Below are positions 9,698 through 18,157 of a stretch of DNA of 64,000 nucleotides, in pieces; position 1 is the first letter of the stretch, and each line of letters opens with the position of its first letter. The translations under genes were made by a program, and so were the position numbers. Source of the DNA: VRUE01 sp963812335 (GTDB lineage: Bacteria; Actinomycetota; Thermoleophilia; Solirubrobacterales; 70-9); NCBI GenBank assembly GCA_963812335.1, contig CAWEUU010000004.1, positions 496,001 through 560,000 of the forward strand. Reading direction: 5' to 3'. The notes under the pieces were generated by a model, which was not told the DNA's origin, ran no database searches, and saw nothing but the letters and a program-made list of their open reading frames with translations.

Positions 9698-10907
9698 TGC
9701 TAGCTCGGCTCCTTTTCTTTGCGGGCCTGCGCCCACCCTCGACGACGCGCAGTTTGCCAGCGCGGGCGGTCCCCCCGCGGGCGACGTTGAGGATCAGGCC
9801 GGCCGCGAACAGCGTCGCCATCAGGCTGCTGTTGCCGTAGGAGACGAAGGGCAGCGGCACGCCCGTGAGCGGCGCCAGCCCCATAACCGCAAACAGGTTG
9901 ATCGTCGCCTGCACGAGGACCAGCGAGGTCAGCCCGGCGACGAGCAGCTTGCCATAGTTGTCCTTCGCTTTCTTCGCGATCTGCAGGCCGGCGTAGCCGA
10001 AGAGCGAGAAGAGCCCGACGACGCCGAGGACGCCGACCAGACCTAGCTCCTCGCCGATCACCGCCGAGATCATGTCGGTGTGCGCCTCGGGCAGGTAGAA
10101 GGCCTTCTGCACGCCGTTGCCGATCCCGACCCCGAAGAGCCCGCCCGACCCGAGCGCGATCTTCGCCTGCGCCGCCTGGAAGCCCGCCCCGCCGGCGTCG
10201 GCGCCCGGGTTGAGGAAGCCGGTCAGGCGCGCCATCCGGTAGGGCTCGATCACCGTCATCAAGAGGCCAAAGAAGGCGAGGCCGAGGGCGAGCAGGGCGA
10301 GGTCGCGCACGCGCGCTCCGGCGGCGAGCAGGGTCGCGGCGACGGCGAAGCAGACGACCATCGCGGTGCCCAGATCGGGCTCGGCGACGATCAGCAGCGT
10401 CGCCGCGCCGACGACGAGCAGGAACGGCGCCAGGCCCTCCAGCGAGCGCGCCCGCTTCGGCTTGCGTGCGAGCAGGTCGGCGGCATAGAGGATCAGCGCC
10501 ACCTTGGCCAGCTCGGAGGGCTGGATCTGCAGGAAGCCCGAGCCGATCCAGCGGCTGGAGCCGTTGACCGTGGTGCCGGCGACGAGGACGACGAGCAGCA
10601 GGAAGAGCGAGAGGCCGAGGAACGCCGGGGTGAGGCGGCGCACGAGCTGCAGGCCGCTGCGCGCCGCCACGTGCAGGATCAGCAGGCCGACCGCGCCGAA
10701 GAGCAGCGTCCGCTTCAGGTAGAAAGCACTGTCGGAGAGCCCGCCGTCGCTCAGCACCCGCGTGGTCGAGCTGGCGGAGAAGACCATCACCGCCCCGAAG
10801 GCGAGAAGGCAGAGCGTCGCGGTCAGCAGCAGGTTGTACTCGGCAGGAAGGTTCGCGGCGCGCTTCTTCGCTTTCTTGCGGCGCCAGGGCAGGGCGATCG
10901 CGCTCAT
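9600..10907 (-). CDS. ftsW: SEDS-family lipid II polymerase/division protein FtsW
   Basis: Polytopic SEDS glycosyltransferase of the divisome. 435 aa, ten hydrophobic helices. Seen: VNGSSRWIGSGFLQIQPSEL near residue 115 and FVSYGNSSLMATLFAAG near 355. The start overlaps the murD stop (ATGA). The last 60 or so residues are a basic Arg/Ser/Gly tail that runs far into murG; a different frame has a stop at 9702-9700 just 2 nt before the murG start, so this tail may come from a base error. The membrane core is intact. Confidence 0.93.
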   Translation of the reverse strand: MSAIALPWRRKKAKKRAANLPAEYNLLLTATLCLLAFGAVMVFSASSTTRVLSDGGLSDSAFYLKRTLLFGAVGLLILHVAARSGLQLVRRLTPAFLGLSLFLLLVVLVAGTTVNGSSRWIGSGFLQIQPSELAKVALILYAADLLARKPKRARSLEGLAPFLLVVGAATLLIVAEPDLGTAMVVCFAVAATLLAAGARVRDLALLALGLAFFGLLMTVIEPYRMARLTGFLNPGADAGGAGFQAAQAKIALGSGGLFGVGIGNGVQKAFYLPEAHTDMISAVIGEELGLVGVLGVVGLFSLFGYAGLQIAKKAKDNYGKLLVAGLTSLVLVQATINLFAVMGLAPLTGVPLPFVSYGNSSLMATLFAAGLILNVARGGTARAGKLRVVEGGRRPAKKRSRASSARTRSRKSGGGGRGNGRPRRAGHGGRRRASG

Positions 10908-12271
10908 CGCAGCCCAGCGACGATCTCGCGGAAGCGGTCGCCGCGCCGTTCGAAGTTCTCAAAGGAGTCGAAGCTGGCGCAGGCGGGCGAGAGCAGCACG
11001 ACGTCGCCCGGCGAAGCGGCGGCGTGCGCGCGCCGCACGGCGTCGGCGAGATCGTCGCAGCGGTGCACTGCGACGCCGTCGGCGAAGGCCGGTGCGAGCT
11101 CGGCGGCGAGCCGGCCGGCGGTGGCGCCGATCAGGTAGCAGGCGGCACAGCGCTCGCCCACCGGCTCCGCCAGCGGCCCGAACGGCTCGCCCTTCTCGCT
11201 GCCACCGAAGATCGCGTGGACGCCACCCCCGAAGGCGTCGATGCCGACGACCGCCGAGGCGACGTTGGTCGCCTTCGAGTCATTCACGTAGCGCACGCCG
11301 TCGATCTCGGCGACCTGCTCGAGCCGGTGTGGGACGCCGGCGAAACTGCGCAGCCCCTCGCGCACGGCGTCGCGGTCGAGGCCCATCGCCAGCGCCGCGC
11401 TCGCCGCGGCCATCGCGTTGGCGACGTTGTGCTCGCCGAAGAGGCCGAGCTCGGCGGTCGCGAGCAGAGGCTCCCCGCCGGCGAAGATCGCGCCCTCGGC
11501 CAGCGCCACTTCGCAGTCGGGAGCAGCGCCGTGGCAGAAGGCGACGCGACGGGCGCAGCCGCCGAGGTCGACACCGGCCAGGGCGGGCTCGTCGGCGTTG
11601 TAGACGGCGACGTCGTCGTTGCCCTGGTTGGCGAAGATGCGCAGCTTCGCCTCGAGGTAGGCGTCGAGGTCGACGTGGCGATCGAGGTGGTCGGGAGCGA
11701 GGTTGAGGAAGACGGCGCACTCGGGGGCGAATGCGGTCGTGTCCTCGAGCTGGAAGCTCGATGCCTCGCAGACGATGGTGGCGCCGGGATCGACCGTCGC
11801 CGCCAGCGAGGAGAGCGGCGTGCCGACGTTGCCCGCCACAGCGACCGGCTCGCCGGCGGTGCGGTAGAGGTGCCCCAGCAGCTCGATCGTAGTCGTCTTG
11901 CCGTTGGTACCGGTCACCGCGAGGGTGCGGTTGGGAATCGCCCTCCAGGCCAACTCGAGCTCGCCGACGACATCGAGGCCGCGCTCCAGAGCCGCCGCGA
12001 TCACCGGCGCCTCCCGCGGCACGCCCGGGCTCTTGACGACGGTCCGCGTGGCATCGAGCTGAGCAAGTCCATCCGTATCCAGGACAACTTCGACGCCCTC
12101 CCCCGCCAGCCCTGCCGCTCCGTCGGGATGGCCGGAATCGACGCCACGCACGGTCTCACCGCGTTCGGCCAGCATGTCCGCGACAGACTGTCCGGACCGC
12201 GCCAGGCCGACGACCAGGAACGGCCCCTCGGGAAGCGGCGGGCGCGGCTTGCGCGGCGGCGGTGCGCTCAT
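10904..12271 (-). CDS. murD: UDP-N-acetylmuramoyl-L-alanine--D-glutamate ligase
   Basis: Adds D-Glu to UDP-MurNAc-L-Ala. 455 aa from ATG at 12271. Seen: VVGLARSGQSVADML near residue 22, AVTGTNGKTTTIELLGHL (P-loop) near 120, NLAPDHLDRH near 195, NDSKATNVASAVVGIDAF near 305 and SPACASFDSFENFERRGD near the end. It heads murD-ftsW-murG-murC-murB-ftsQ-ftsZ. mraY, murE, murF and ftsI, usually upstream, are not here. Confidence 0.96.
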   Translation of the reverse strand: MSAPPPRKPRPPLPEGPFLVVGLARSGQSVADMLAERGETVRGVDSGHPDGAAGLAGEGVEVVLDTDGLAQLDATRTVVKSPGVPREAPVIAAALERGLDVVGELELAWRAIPNRTLAVTGTNGKTTTIELLGHLYRTAGEPVAVAGNVGTPLSSLAATVDPGATIVCEASSFQLEDTTAFAPECAVFLNLAPDHLDRHVDLDAYLEAKLRIFANQGNDDVAVYNADEPALAGVDLGGCARRVAFCHGAAPDCEVALAEGAIFAGGEPLLATAELGLFGEHNVANAMAAASAALAMGLDRDAVREGLRSFAGVPHRLEQVAEIDGVRYVNDSKATNVASAVVGIDAFGGGVHAIFGGSEKGEPFGPLAEPVGERCAACYLIGATAGRLAAELAPAFADGVAVHRCDDLADAVRRAHAAASPGDVVLLSPACASFDSFENFERRGDRFREIVAGLR

Positions 12272-12306
12272 CCCGCCATATTCGCCCCCGCCGCGGCGGC
12301 CTCCTG

Positions 12307-13045
12307 TCAATACAGCGCCGTTGCGAGGCGCTTGCGGTACTTGCGGGCGACCGGGTCGGCGGGGTCGAATTCGCTGAGGATGCCGACGATCGTGCGGCGC
12401 AGGTCCTCGCGGGCGCCCTGGTCGGCGTCTGCGATCGCCTCCAGCAGGCCGTCGAGCGCCGCCTCGCGCTCGCCATCATCGAGCTTGGCGAAGGCCTCGC
12501 CGCCGACGCCCTGCTCGGCCAGCCGGACCCGGGCGGCGATCCCTTCCGCGGCGAAGTCGCCCTCGAAGCCCTCGACCGCCTCCAACGCCTCCGTCTTCGG
12601 CTCCGCGCTCCAGCCGCGCCTTGGCAAGGGCGACGGCGATGTCGGCCCGCCGCGGCTCGAGCTCGGCCGCCTCGCGCAGCGAGAGCTCGTCGCCCTTTGC
12701 CAGCAGCTCGTCGGCCCGCGAGGGGAGCAGCGAGTCGAACAACTCTTCGACCTTGGCCTTCGGCACAGCGCCGACGAACTCGCCCGCGACCTCGCCGTCG
12801 CGGAAGGCCTTGACCGCCGGGATTCCCTGCACGCCGTAGCGCGCGGCCAGCCCCTGGTTCGAGTCGACGTCGACCTTGGCCAGCACGACCTCGCCCGCCC
12901 GCGCCGCCTCGGCCGCCTCCAGGGCCGGCGAAAGCGTGCGACACGGCCCGCACCACTCGGCCCAGAAGTCGACGACGACCGGGACCTGCTTCGAGCGCTC
13001 GATCACTTCCGCCGCGAAGGTCGCCTCGGTCACGTCGATCGACAT
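12307..13045 (-). CDS. thioredoxin-fold/TPR chaperone (CnoX/YbbN-like), apparent frameshift
   Basis: Thioredoxin-like N-terminus with FWAEWCGPCRTLSPALE (CGPC active site near residue 30) followed by the TPR-like C-terminal region of YbbN/CnoX (co-chaperone/holdase) proteins. From ATG at 13045 the frame is good to ARLERGAED, then turns into Gly/Arg-rich nonsense, while EALEAVEGFEGDFAAEG and the proper ending (KYRKRLATALY) continue one frame over. Removing one base near 12588-12595 joins them into 245 aa. A TANNNT box ends 7 nt before the ATG. If the shift is real, the protein loses its second half. Confidence 0.82.
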
Positions 13046-13052
13046 GCCGGGG

Positions 13053-13058
13053 AGATTA
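13053..13058 (-). promoter_or_regulatory. -10 hexamer of the thioredoxin/TPR gene, leaderless
   Basis: TAATCT ends 7 nt before the ATG at 13045; no Shine-Dalgarno is present. Confidence 0.5.
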
Positions 13059-13141
13059 GTTTGCGGCGAACCCCCGATGCGTCGGCGGACAACCGGGCGT
13101 ACGGTCTCCTTGGGCGGGGTGACTTCCACCAAGGAGGAGAG

Positions 13142-13522
13142 ATGTCAAACGTCGACACCGCCCGCAGCGCCTACAAGGCGTTCGGAAGCGGCGACCTCGA
13201 AGCACTGAGCAGCGACTTCGCCGACGACGCGGTCTGGTACACGTCCGAGGAGTTGCCGCTCGGCGGCGAGACCAAGGGCCGCGACGCGATCATGGCCAAC
13301 TTCGCCCAGATCCCCAACTACTGGTCCTCGTTCAGCGTCGAGCCAAGTGAGTTCATCGACGGCGGCGACACGGTGGTCGTGCTCGGCACCCAGCGCGCCG
13401 GCAACGACAAGGGCAGCTTCGAGTCGCCCTTCGTGCACGTGATGAAGTACGACGGCGACGGCAAGCTGGTGCGTGGCGAGTTCCACGCCGACAGCGCCAA
13501 GGCGGTGAAGCTGCTGGCCTGA
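13142..13522 (+). CDS. SnoaL-like (NTF2 fold) protein
   Basis: 126 aa, single NTF2-like domain: ARSAYKAFGSGDLEALSSDF, then DDAVWYTSEELPLGGETKGR, then VHVMKYDGDGKLVRGEFHAD. Such proteins are ketosteroid-isomerase-like or simple ligand-binding folds; the substrate cannot be inferred. It has one of the best ribosome sites in the window, AAGGAGGAGAG directly before ATG, and a TACGGT hexamer about 35 nt upstream. Stand-alone gene, convergent with the MmpL gene and separated from it by a terminator hairpin. Confidence 0.85.
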   Translation: MSNVDTARSAYKAFGSGDLEALSSDFADDAVWYTSEELPLGGETKGRDAIMANFAQIPNYWSSFSVEPSEFIDGGDTVVVLGTQRAGNDKGSFESPFVHVMKYDGDGKLVRGEFHADSAKAVKLLA

Positions 13523-13528
13523 GAAAGT

Positions 13529-13556
13529 CCCGGTAGGGGCACCCACCCCTACCGGG
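13529..13556. terminator. bidirectional terminator hairpin
   Basis: CCCGGTAGGGG and CCCCTACCGGG (11 bp, perfect) around a 6-nt loop, placed between two convergent stop codons. There is no strong T-tract, so it is a structural barrier rather than a textbook intrinsic terminator. Confidence 0.75.
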
Positions 13557-13565
13557 AACTCATCG

Positions 13566-15758
13566 TCAAACGGTGGCCGGCTTCACCTCCGGGTCGGCGT
13601 GGTTCACGAGTGGGAGCCAGCTGAGGAAATCGGGCAGGTACCAGTTGCGGTCACCGAGCAGCTTCATCGCCGCCGGCAACAGCACCGCCCGCACGATCGT
13701 CGCGTCGATCAGGATCGCGACGGCGAGACCGATGCCCATCTCCTTCATGTCGATGACGCTGAGCGTGGCGAAGATCGAGAAGACCGCGACCATCACCACC
13801 GCCGCGCTCGTCACCGTCCCCGCCGTCGCCAGGATCCCCTCGCGGACCGCCTCGTCGCTGCCGAGGCCCCGGTCCACGCCCTCGCGGACCCGGCTGAGGA
13901 TCAGCACGTGGTAGTCCATCGAGAGCCCGAAGAGGATCACGAACAGGAAGAGCGGCAGCCAGGAGCTGACCCCGCCGTTTGAGTGGAAGCCGAGCAGCGA
14001 CTCGCCCAGCCCGTTCTGGAACACCAGCACCAGCACCCCGTAGGCGGCGCCCACCGAGAGCAGGTTGAGCACGATCGCCTTGATCGGGACGACGATCGAG
14101 CGAAAGGTGACCAACAGCAGCAGGAACGCCAGCCCGAGCACGAAGGCGAAGATCAGCGGCAGCCTCTGCGCGAGCAGATCGCCGAAGTCCTTCGACTGGG
14201 CGGCCATCCCGGTCACGTTCACGTCCGCGTCGACCCCTGAGAAGGCGGCCGGCACGAACTGCTCGCGGATCTGCGCCAGGGCGGCGGTCGCCTCGGCGTC
14301 GCTGCCGCGGCCGACGGTCGGGGCGTCGACCGAAGCGACCGTCGCGTCGGCGCTCCTCGTCACGACCACCGGCCCGTTGACGACCGGGCTCGACTCGGCT
14401 TGCCGGCGCAGCTCGGCGATCGCACCGGCCACCGGGCCGGAACGGGTGTCGCTTGCCTCGACGACGACTTGCGAGCCCGCGGCTTCGCCGGGGAAGGCCG
14501 CCGCGATGCGGTCATAGGTCTGGACGACGGGCACGTCCCGGGGCAGGTCGTCGGCGCCGCTGACGACCATGTTCATGCCCAGCGCCGGGATCGCGAGCGC
14601 GATCAGCAGACCGGCCGAGGCGACCAGGGCGACGACCGGCCTGCGCATCGTGCGCTCGACGATCGCGCCCCAGACCGACCTGCCGCCGCGCCGCCTACGC
14701 AGGCGGCCGAGGAACGGGATGCGCCCCTTCTCGACCCGGTCGCCGAGCTTCGAGAGCACCGCGGGCAGGACGGTCAGCGAGGCGAACATCGCCACCGCGA
14801 CGACGGTCATCGTGCCGACCGCGAACGAGGTGAAGGTCGGGTCGCCGCTGAGCAGCATCCCGGCCATCGAGGCGATCACGGTCGCGCCGGAGACCAGCAC
14901 CGCCCGGCCCGAGGTCGCCGCCGCGGCGGCCAGTGCCGCACCCGCCGTGCGCCCGGCCCGCCGCTCCTCGCGCTCGCGGCGCAGGTAGAACAGCGAGTAG
15001 TCGACGCCGACTGCGAGGCCGACGAGGACGACGACCGCGGACACGTTCGGGTCCATCGGCACCAGCTGGCTCGGCAGGGCCAGCAGGCCCAGCGTCGCCA
15101 GGACCGCCGAGAAGGCGATCAGCAGCGGCACCAGGGCGGCGACCAGGGCGCCGAAAGCGAGCACGAGCACGATCAGGGTGATCGGCAATGAGGTCGTCTC
15201 GGCCTTGCTCAGGTCCTCCGCGAAGACCGCTTCCAGGGCCTTGTTGGCGCTGGTGTCGCCGAACTGCTCGATCCGCACGCCGGGGTGGGCGCGCTGCGCC
15301 GCCGCGGTCGCAGCGAGGCTGGCGTCGACCCGCTCTTCCGCCTTTTCGGAGTCGCCGCGGATCTCGAACTCGACCAGCGCCGAGTGGCCGTCGGCCGAAA
15401 CCTGGCCGCCGCCGCTCGCGGGCGAGCTGACCGCGGTGACCGAGGGGACTGCCCGCTGGCGCCTGGCCGTGTCGGCGACCGCCGCGTCGAAGGCCGGGTC
15501 GCCGGCGACTGCGTCCCTGCTCTGGACCAGGACCAGCTCGCTGTTCGGGGTCAGGCGTGACTCTTCCAGCGCGACTTCGGCGCGGCCGGCCTCGCCGGGC
15601 ACCGCCTTGGAGTTGCTCAGTTCCTTCATGCCGACGGAGCCGCCGGCGACGACTGCGATGACGACGAAGGCGAGCCAGCCGAAGATCGCGACCTTGCGGT
15701 GCGCGGTGCTCCAGCGGGCTGCCCTTGCTGCGATGTTGGCCTTCGAGTTGGCGTGCAT
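13566..15758 (-). CDS. MMPL/RND-family transporter
   Basis: 730 aa, two RND repeats of a first TM, an extracytoplasmic porter domain and a five-helix bundle. The paired motifs GLAVGVDYSLFYLRRE near residue 250 and FGLSMDYHVLILSRV near 600 place acidic residues in TM4 and TM10, as in MmpL proteins driven by proton motive force. Members export lipids, siderophores or drugs; substrate unknown. ATG at 15758 has AAGGAA 5 nt upstream. A 12-bp inverted repeat sits in its leader (15772-15802). The divergent sensor kinase and regulator suggest signal-dependent expression. Confidence 0.92.
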   Translation of the reverse strand: MHANSKANIAARAARWSTAHRKVAIFGWLAFVVIAVVAGGSVGMKELSNSKAVPGEAGRAEVALEESRLTPNSELVLVQSRDAVAGDPAFDAAVADTARRQRAVPSVTAVSSPASGGGQVSADGHSALVEFEIRGDSEKAEERVDASLAATAAAQRAHPGVRIEQFGDTSANKALEAVFAEDLSKAETTSLPITLIVLVLAFGALVAALVPLLIAFSAVLATLGLLALPSQLVPMDPNVSAVVVLVGLAVGVDYSLFYLRREREERRAGRTAGAALAAAAATSGRAVLVSGATVIASMAGMLLSGDPTFTSFAVGTMTVVAVAMFASLTVLPAVLSKLGDRVEKGRIPFLGRLRRRRGGRSVWGAIVERTMRRPVVALVASAGLLIALAIPALGMNMVVSGADDLPRDVPVVQTYDRIAAAFPGEAAGSQVVVEASDTRSGPVAGAIAELRRQAESSPVVNGPVVVTRSADATVASVDAPTVGRGSDAEATAALAQIREQFVPAAFSGVDADVNVTGMAAQSKDFGDLLAQRLPLIFAFVLGLAFLLLLVTFRSIVVPIKAIVLNLLSVGAAYGVLVLVFQNGLGESLLGFHSNGGVSSWLPLFLFVILFGLSMDYHVLILSRVREGVDRGLGSDEAVREGILATAGTVTSAAVVMVAVFSIFATLSVIDMKEMGIGLAVAILIDATIVRAVLLPAAMKLLGDRNWYLPDFLSWLPLVNHADPEVKPATV

Positions 15759-15771
15759 GGGGTTCCTTTCG

Positions 15772-15802
15772 GGGAGGTTGGATGAGACGAATCCAGCCTC
15801 CC
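15772..15802. promoter_or_regulatory. inverted repeat in the MMPL leader (possible operator)
   Basis: GGGAGGTTGGAT and ATCCAGCCTCCC (one mismatch) separated by 7 nt, 14 nt upstream of the MMPL ATG. It could be a regulator-binding dyad for the divergent pair or an mRNA hairpin near the ribosome site. A second dyad (GGTGCGG/CCGCACC) follows at about 15845-15885. Confidence 0.4.
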
Positions 15803-15917
15803 AACGCGCAAACCGCTCTCCAATGGGGCTGACAGGCGTTCCAAGGTGCGGTCTCCCCGTCCCGAAAGGGGGGTTAGCCGCACCCCCGGGCGGGCCCCGG
15901 TGGAGGACAATCGAGCG

Positions 15918-17396
15918 ATGATCGCCCTGCGCCGTGCTCTCGTAGCGCTCGCCGTGCTCGCCTTGGCCTGCGGCATCGGCGCCCTGCCGCTGATCCTCGG
16001 CAGCGAGCACCAGGACACGCGCGGCCTGGTTGCCGCACTCGTCCTCACGGCCTCCTGGGGCTTCGTCGGCACCGGCCTCTACGCCTGGTACCGGCGCCCG
16101 GGCAACCGCACCGGGATGTTGATGACCGCGGCCGGCTTCAGCTGGTTCGTCTTCGCGCTGAGCTCATCCGACAACGCCTACGTCTTCACGCTCGGCGCGC
16201 TCGCCTCGGCGCTGCCCTTCGCGATCCTGATTCACCTCCTGGTCGGGTTCCCCTCGGGCAGGCTGAAGGGCCGCGCCGAGCGCTTCGTCGTCTTCTCCAC
16301 CTACCTGCTCGTCACCGTCGCGCAGCTCGCCTGGTTCCTCTTCGCCGAGCCCCTGTCGGAAGGCTGCGACAACTGCCCCGCCAACCCGATCCGGATCGGC
16401 CCCGAGAGCGTCGGCACCGCGATCAACACGGCCGAGGTGCTGACGGCAACCGGCCTGATCGCAGCCGCCGTCGTGATCGTGGCCGGCCACTGGCGCCGCG
16501 CCTCCTCCGACCAGCGGCGGGCCCTCTCCCCCGTCGTCTTCACCGGCTCGCTCGCCTTCGCCCTGCTCTTCGTGCAGCTGGCCGTCAGCGGCGCGCAGGC
16601 CTCAGAACGGGTCGAACAGGTCGCCTTCATCGCCGCGATCTTCGTCTTCGCCTGCCTCCCCTTCGCCTTCCTCGTCGGGCTGCTGCGCTCGCGAATCGGC
16701 CGCGACGAGGAAATCCGCAACGCGCTGAGCGCCGAGAACGAGCAGCTCAACGATGAGCTGCGGGCCAAGGTCGAGGAGCTGCGCGCCTCGCGGGCGCGGA
16801 TCGTCGAGGCCGGCTACGAGGAGCGCCGGAGGGTCGAGCGCGACCTCCACGACGGGGCGCAGCAGCGCCTACTGGCGCTGGCGATGACGCTGCGCCTGGC
16901 GCGCGGCAAGCTCGACTCCGAGCCGGCCGTGAGCGGGACCCTGCTCGACGAGGCGATCGAGGAGCTGACGACCGCGACCGGCGAGCTGCGCGAGCTGGCC
17001 CGCGGCATCCACCCTGCGGTGCTCACCGACCGCGGCCTGGCGGCGGCGCTGGGCAGCCTCGCCGGCCGCTCGCCGATTCCAGTCGAGGTGCTCGGGACGC
17101 CGGCCGAGCGGCTGCCGGCGGCGGTCGAGTCGGCGGCCTACTTCGTCGTCGCCGAGGCGCTGACCAACGTCGCGCGCTACGCCCACGCCGGCGGCGCGAC
17201 GGTCAGCATCGGCCGCAGCGACGGCGTCGTCGAGGTCGAGATCCGCGACGACGGCGTCGGCGGGGCCAACCCCGAGGCAGGCACCGGCCTGCGCGGGCTG
17301 CGCGACCGGGTCTCCGCCCTCGGGGGCGAGCTCGCGGTCAGCAGCCCGGCCGGCGACGGCACCGCGGTGCGCGCCACCATCCCGCTGGCCGGGTGA
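15918..17396 (+). CDS. membrane sensor histidine kinase, NarL/DesK type
   Basis: 492 aa. N-terminal half has about eight hydrophobic helices (residues 1-265) acting as a membrane sensor; then a coiled coil (ALSAENEQLNDELRAKVEEL), a HisKA_3 dimerisation helix with the phospho-acceptor in VERDLHDGAQQRLLALAM near residue 315, and a GHKL ATPase (VVAEALTNVARYAHAGG, then DDGVGGAN and GTGLRGLRDRV). Start ATG at 15918 with GGAGGA about 10 nt upstream. It is divergent from the MMPL transporter and 17 bp upstream of its likely cognate regulator. Confidence 0.93.
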   Translation: MIALRRALVALAVLALACGIGALPLILGSEHQDTRGLVAALVLTASWGFVGTGLYAWYRRPGNRTGMLMTAAGFSWFVFALSSSDNAYVFTLGALASALPFAILIHLLVGFPSGRLKGRAERFVVFSTYLLVTVAQLAWFLFAEPLSEGCDNCPANPIRIGPESVGTAINTAEVLTATGLIAAAVVIVAGHWRRASSDQRRALSPVVFTGSLAFALLFVQLAVSGAQASERVEQVAFIAAIFVFACLPFAFLVGLLRSRIGRDEEIRNALSAENEQLNDELRAKVEELRASRARIVEAGYEERRRVERDLHDGAQQRLLALAMTLRLARGKLDSEPAVSGTLLDEAIEELTTATGELRELARGIHPAVLTDRGLAAALGSLAGRSPIPVEVLGTPAERLPAAVESAAYFVVAEALTNVARYAHAGGATVSIGRSDGVVEVEIRDDGVGGANPEAGTGLRGLRDRVSALGGELAVSSPAGDGTAVRATIPLAG

Positions 17397-17401
17397 GCGG
17401 C

Positions 17402-17407
17402 TAGCTT
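17402..17407 (+). promoter_or_regulatory. possible internal -10 before the response regulator
   Basis: TAGCTT ends 6 nt before the ATG at 17414, so the regulator may have its own leaderless transcript besides read-through from the kinase gene. Confidence 0.35.
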
Positions 17408-17413
17408 CTTCCC

Positions 17414-18067
17414 ATGCGCGTTGTCGTCGCCGACGATTCGACCCTGCTGCGCGAGGGCGTGGTCAGGCTGCTCGAGGAGTCGGGGATGGAGGTCGTCGGC
17501 CAGGCGGGCGACGGCGAGGAGCTGCTGCGCAAGGTCCGCGCCCACAAGCCCGACGTCGCCGTCGTCGACGTGCGGATGCCGCCGACCCACACCGACGAGG
17601 GCCTGCGCGCGGCGCGCGAGATCCGCGCCGAGCTGCCCGAGATCGGCGTGCTCGTCCTCTCCCAGTACATCGAGGTCGCCTACGCGCGCGAGCTGCTCGC
17701 CGAGAGCGCCGAGGGCCTCGGCTACCTGCTCAAGGACCGCGTCGCCGACGTCGAGGCCCTCGCCGACGCCGTGCGCCGCGTCGGCGGCGGCGGCTCCGCC
17801 CTCGACCCCGAGGTCGTCTCGCAGCTGCTCGGCCGCAGCCGCCGCGACGACCCCCTCGACGAGCTCACCCCCCGCGAGCGCGAGGTCCTGTCCCTGATGG
17901 CCGAGGGCCGCACCAACGCCGCCATCGCCGCCGAGCTCGTGGTCACCGACCGCGCCGTCGAGAAGCACGTAACCAGCATCTTCGGCAAGCTGGACCTGAC
18001 CGCCGGGCCCGACGACCACCGCCGCGTGCTTGCGGTGCTGCGCTTTCTGGACCAGCCGGCCCCATAG
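17414..18067 (+). CDS. NarL/LuxR-family response regulator
   Basis: 217 aa. Receiver domain: acidic pair VVVADDSTLLREG, phospho-acceptor Asp in VAVVDVRMPP near residue 55, and YLLKDR lysine near 106. C-terminal LuxR helix-turn-helix: LTPREREVLSLMAEGRTNAA near 155 and VEKHVTSIFGKLDL near 180. It probably receives phosphate from the kinase just upstream and may control the divergent MMPL transporter (inference from position). Confidence 0.94.
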   Translation: MRVVVADDSTLLREGVVRLLEESGMEVVGQAGDGEELLRKVRAHKPDVAVVDVRMPPTHTDEGLRAAREIRAELPEIGVLVLSQYIEVAYARELLAESAEGLGYLLKDRVADVEALADAVRRVGGGGSALDPEVVSQLLGRSRRDDPLDELTPREREVLSLMAEGRTNAAIAAELVVTDRAVEKHVTSIFGKLDLTAGPDDHRRVLAVLRFLDQPAP

Positions 18068-18088
18068 ACCCCGGACCATGACTGAATC

Positions 18089-18157
18089 GAGCTAACGGGC
18101 GAATAATTGCGCTAATTTCACGCCTTATTAGCTCCATCATGAGACGATTAGCTCCAT
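18089..18157 (+). promoter_or_regulatory. repeat-rich promoter/operator of the Fic gene
   Basis: AT-rich island with GAGCTAA (18089), GCGCTAA (18109) and two direct copies of TTAGCTCCAT (18128-18137 and 18148-18157) exactly 20 bp apart; the second contains the Fic start codon. GAGCTAA is the inverse of TTAGCTC. Two copies on the same helix face overlapping the start look like an operator, perhaps for the winged helix at the Fic C-terminus. Confidence 0.6.

Noticed and set aside
9700..9745. Third copy of the 39-nt palindrome at the ftsW 3' end (CTTTTCTTTGCGGGC)
   Set aside because: The central GGGC-loop-GCCC part is similar, but the outer GTTCG/CGAAC arms are absent, so the match is too weak.
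11024..13522. Very long open frame on the plus strand opposite murD and the thioredoxin gene
   Set aside because: Shadow of the GC-rich minus-strand genes: composition is Arg/Gly/Asp-rich, no domain is visible, and it runs into the genuine SnoaL gene only by chance of frame. The same applies to the other long antisense frames, for example opposite ftsZ, polA and lepA.
15841..15917. GGTGCGG/CCGCACC dyad with inner CCCC/GGGG as an eleventh palindromic element
   Set aside because: Stem is only 7 bp and the size and arm style differ; it is more likely part of the divergent MMPL/kinase regulatory region.
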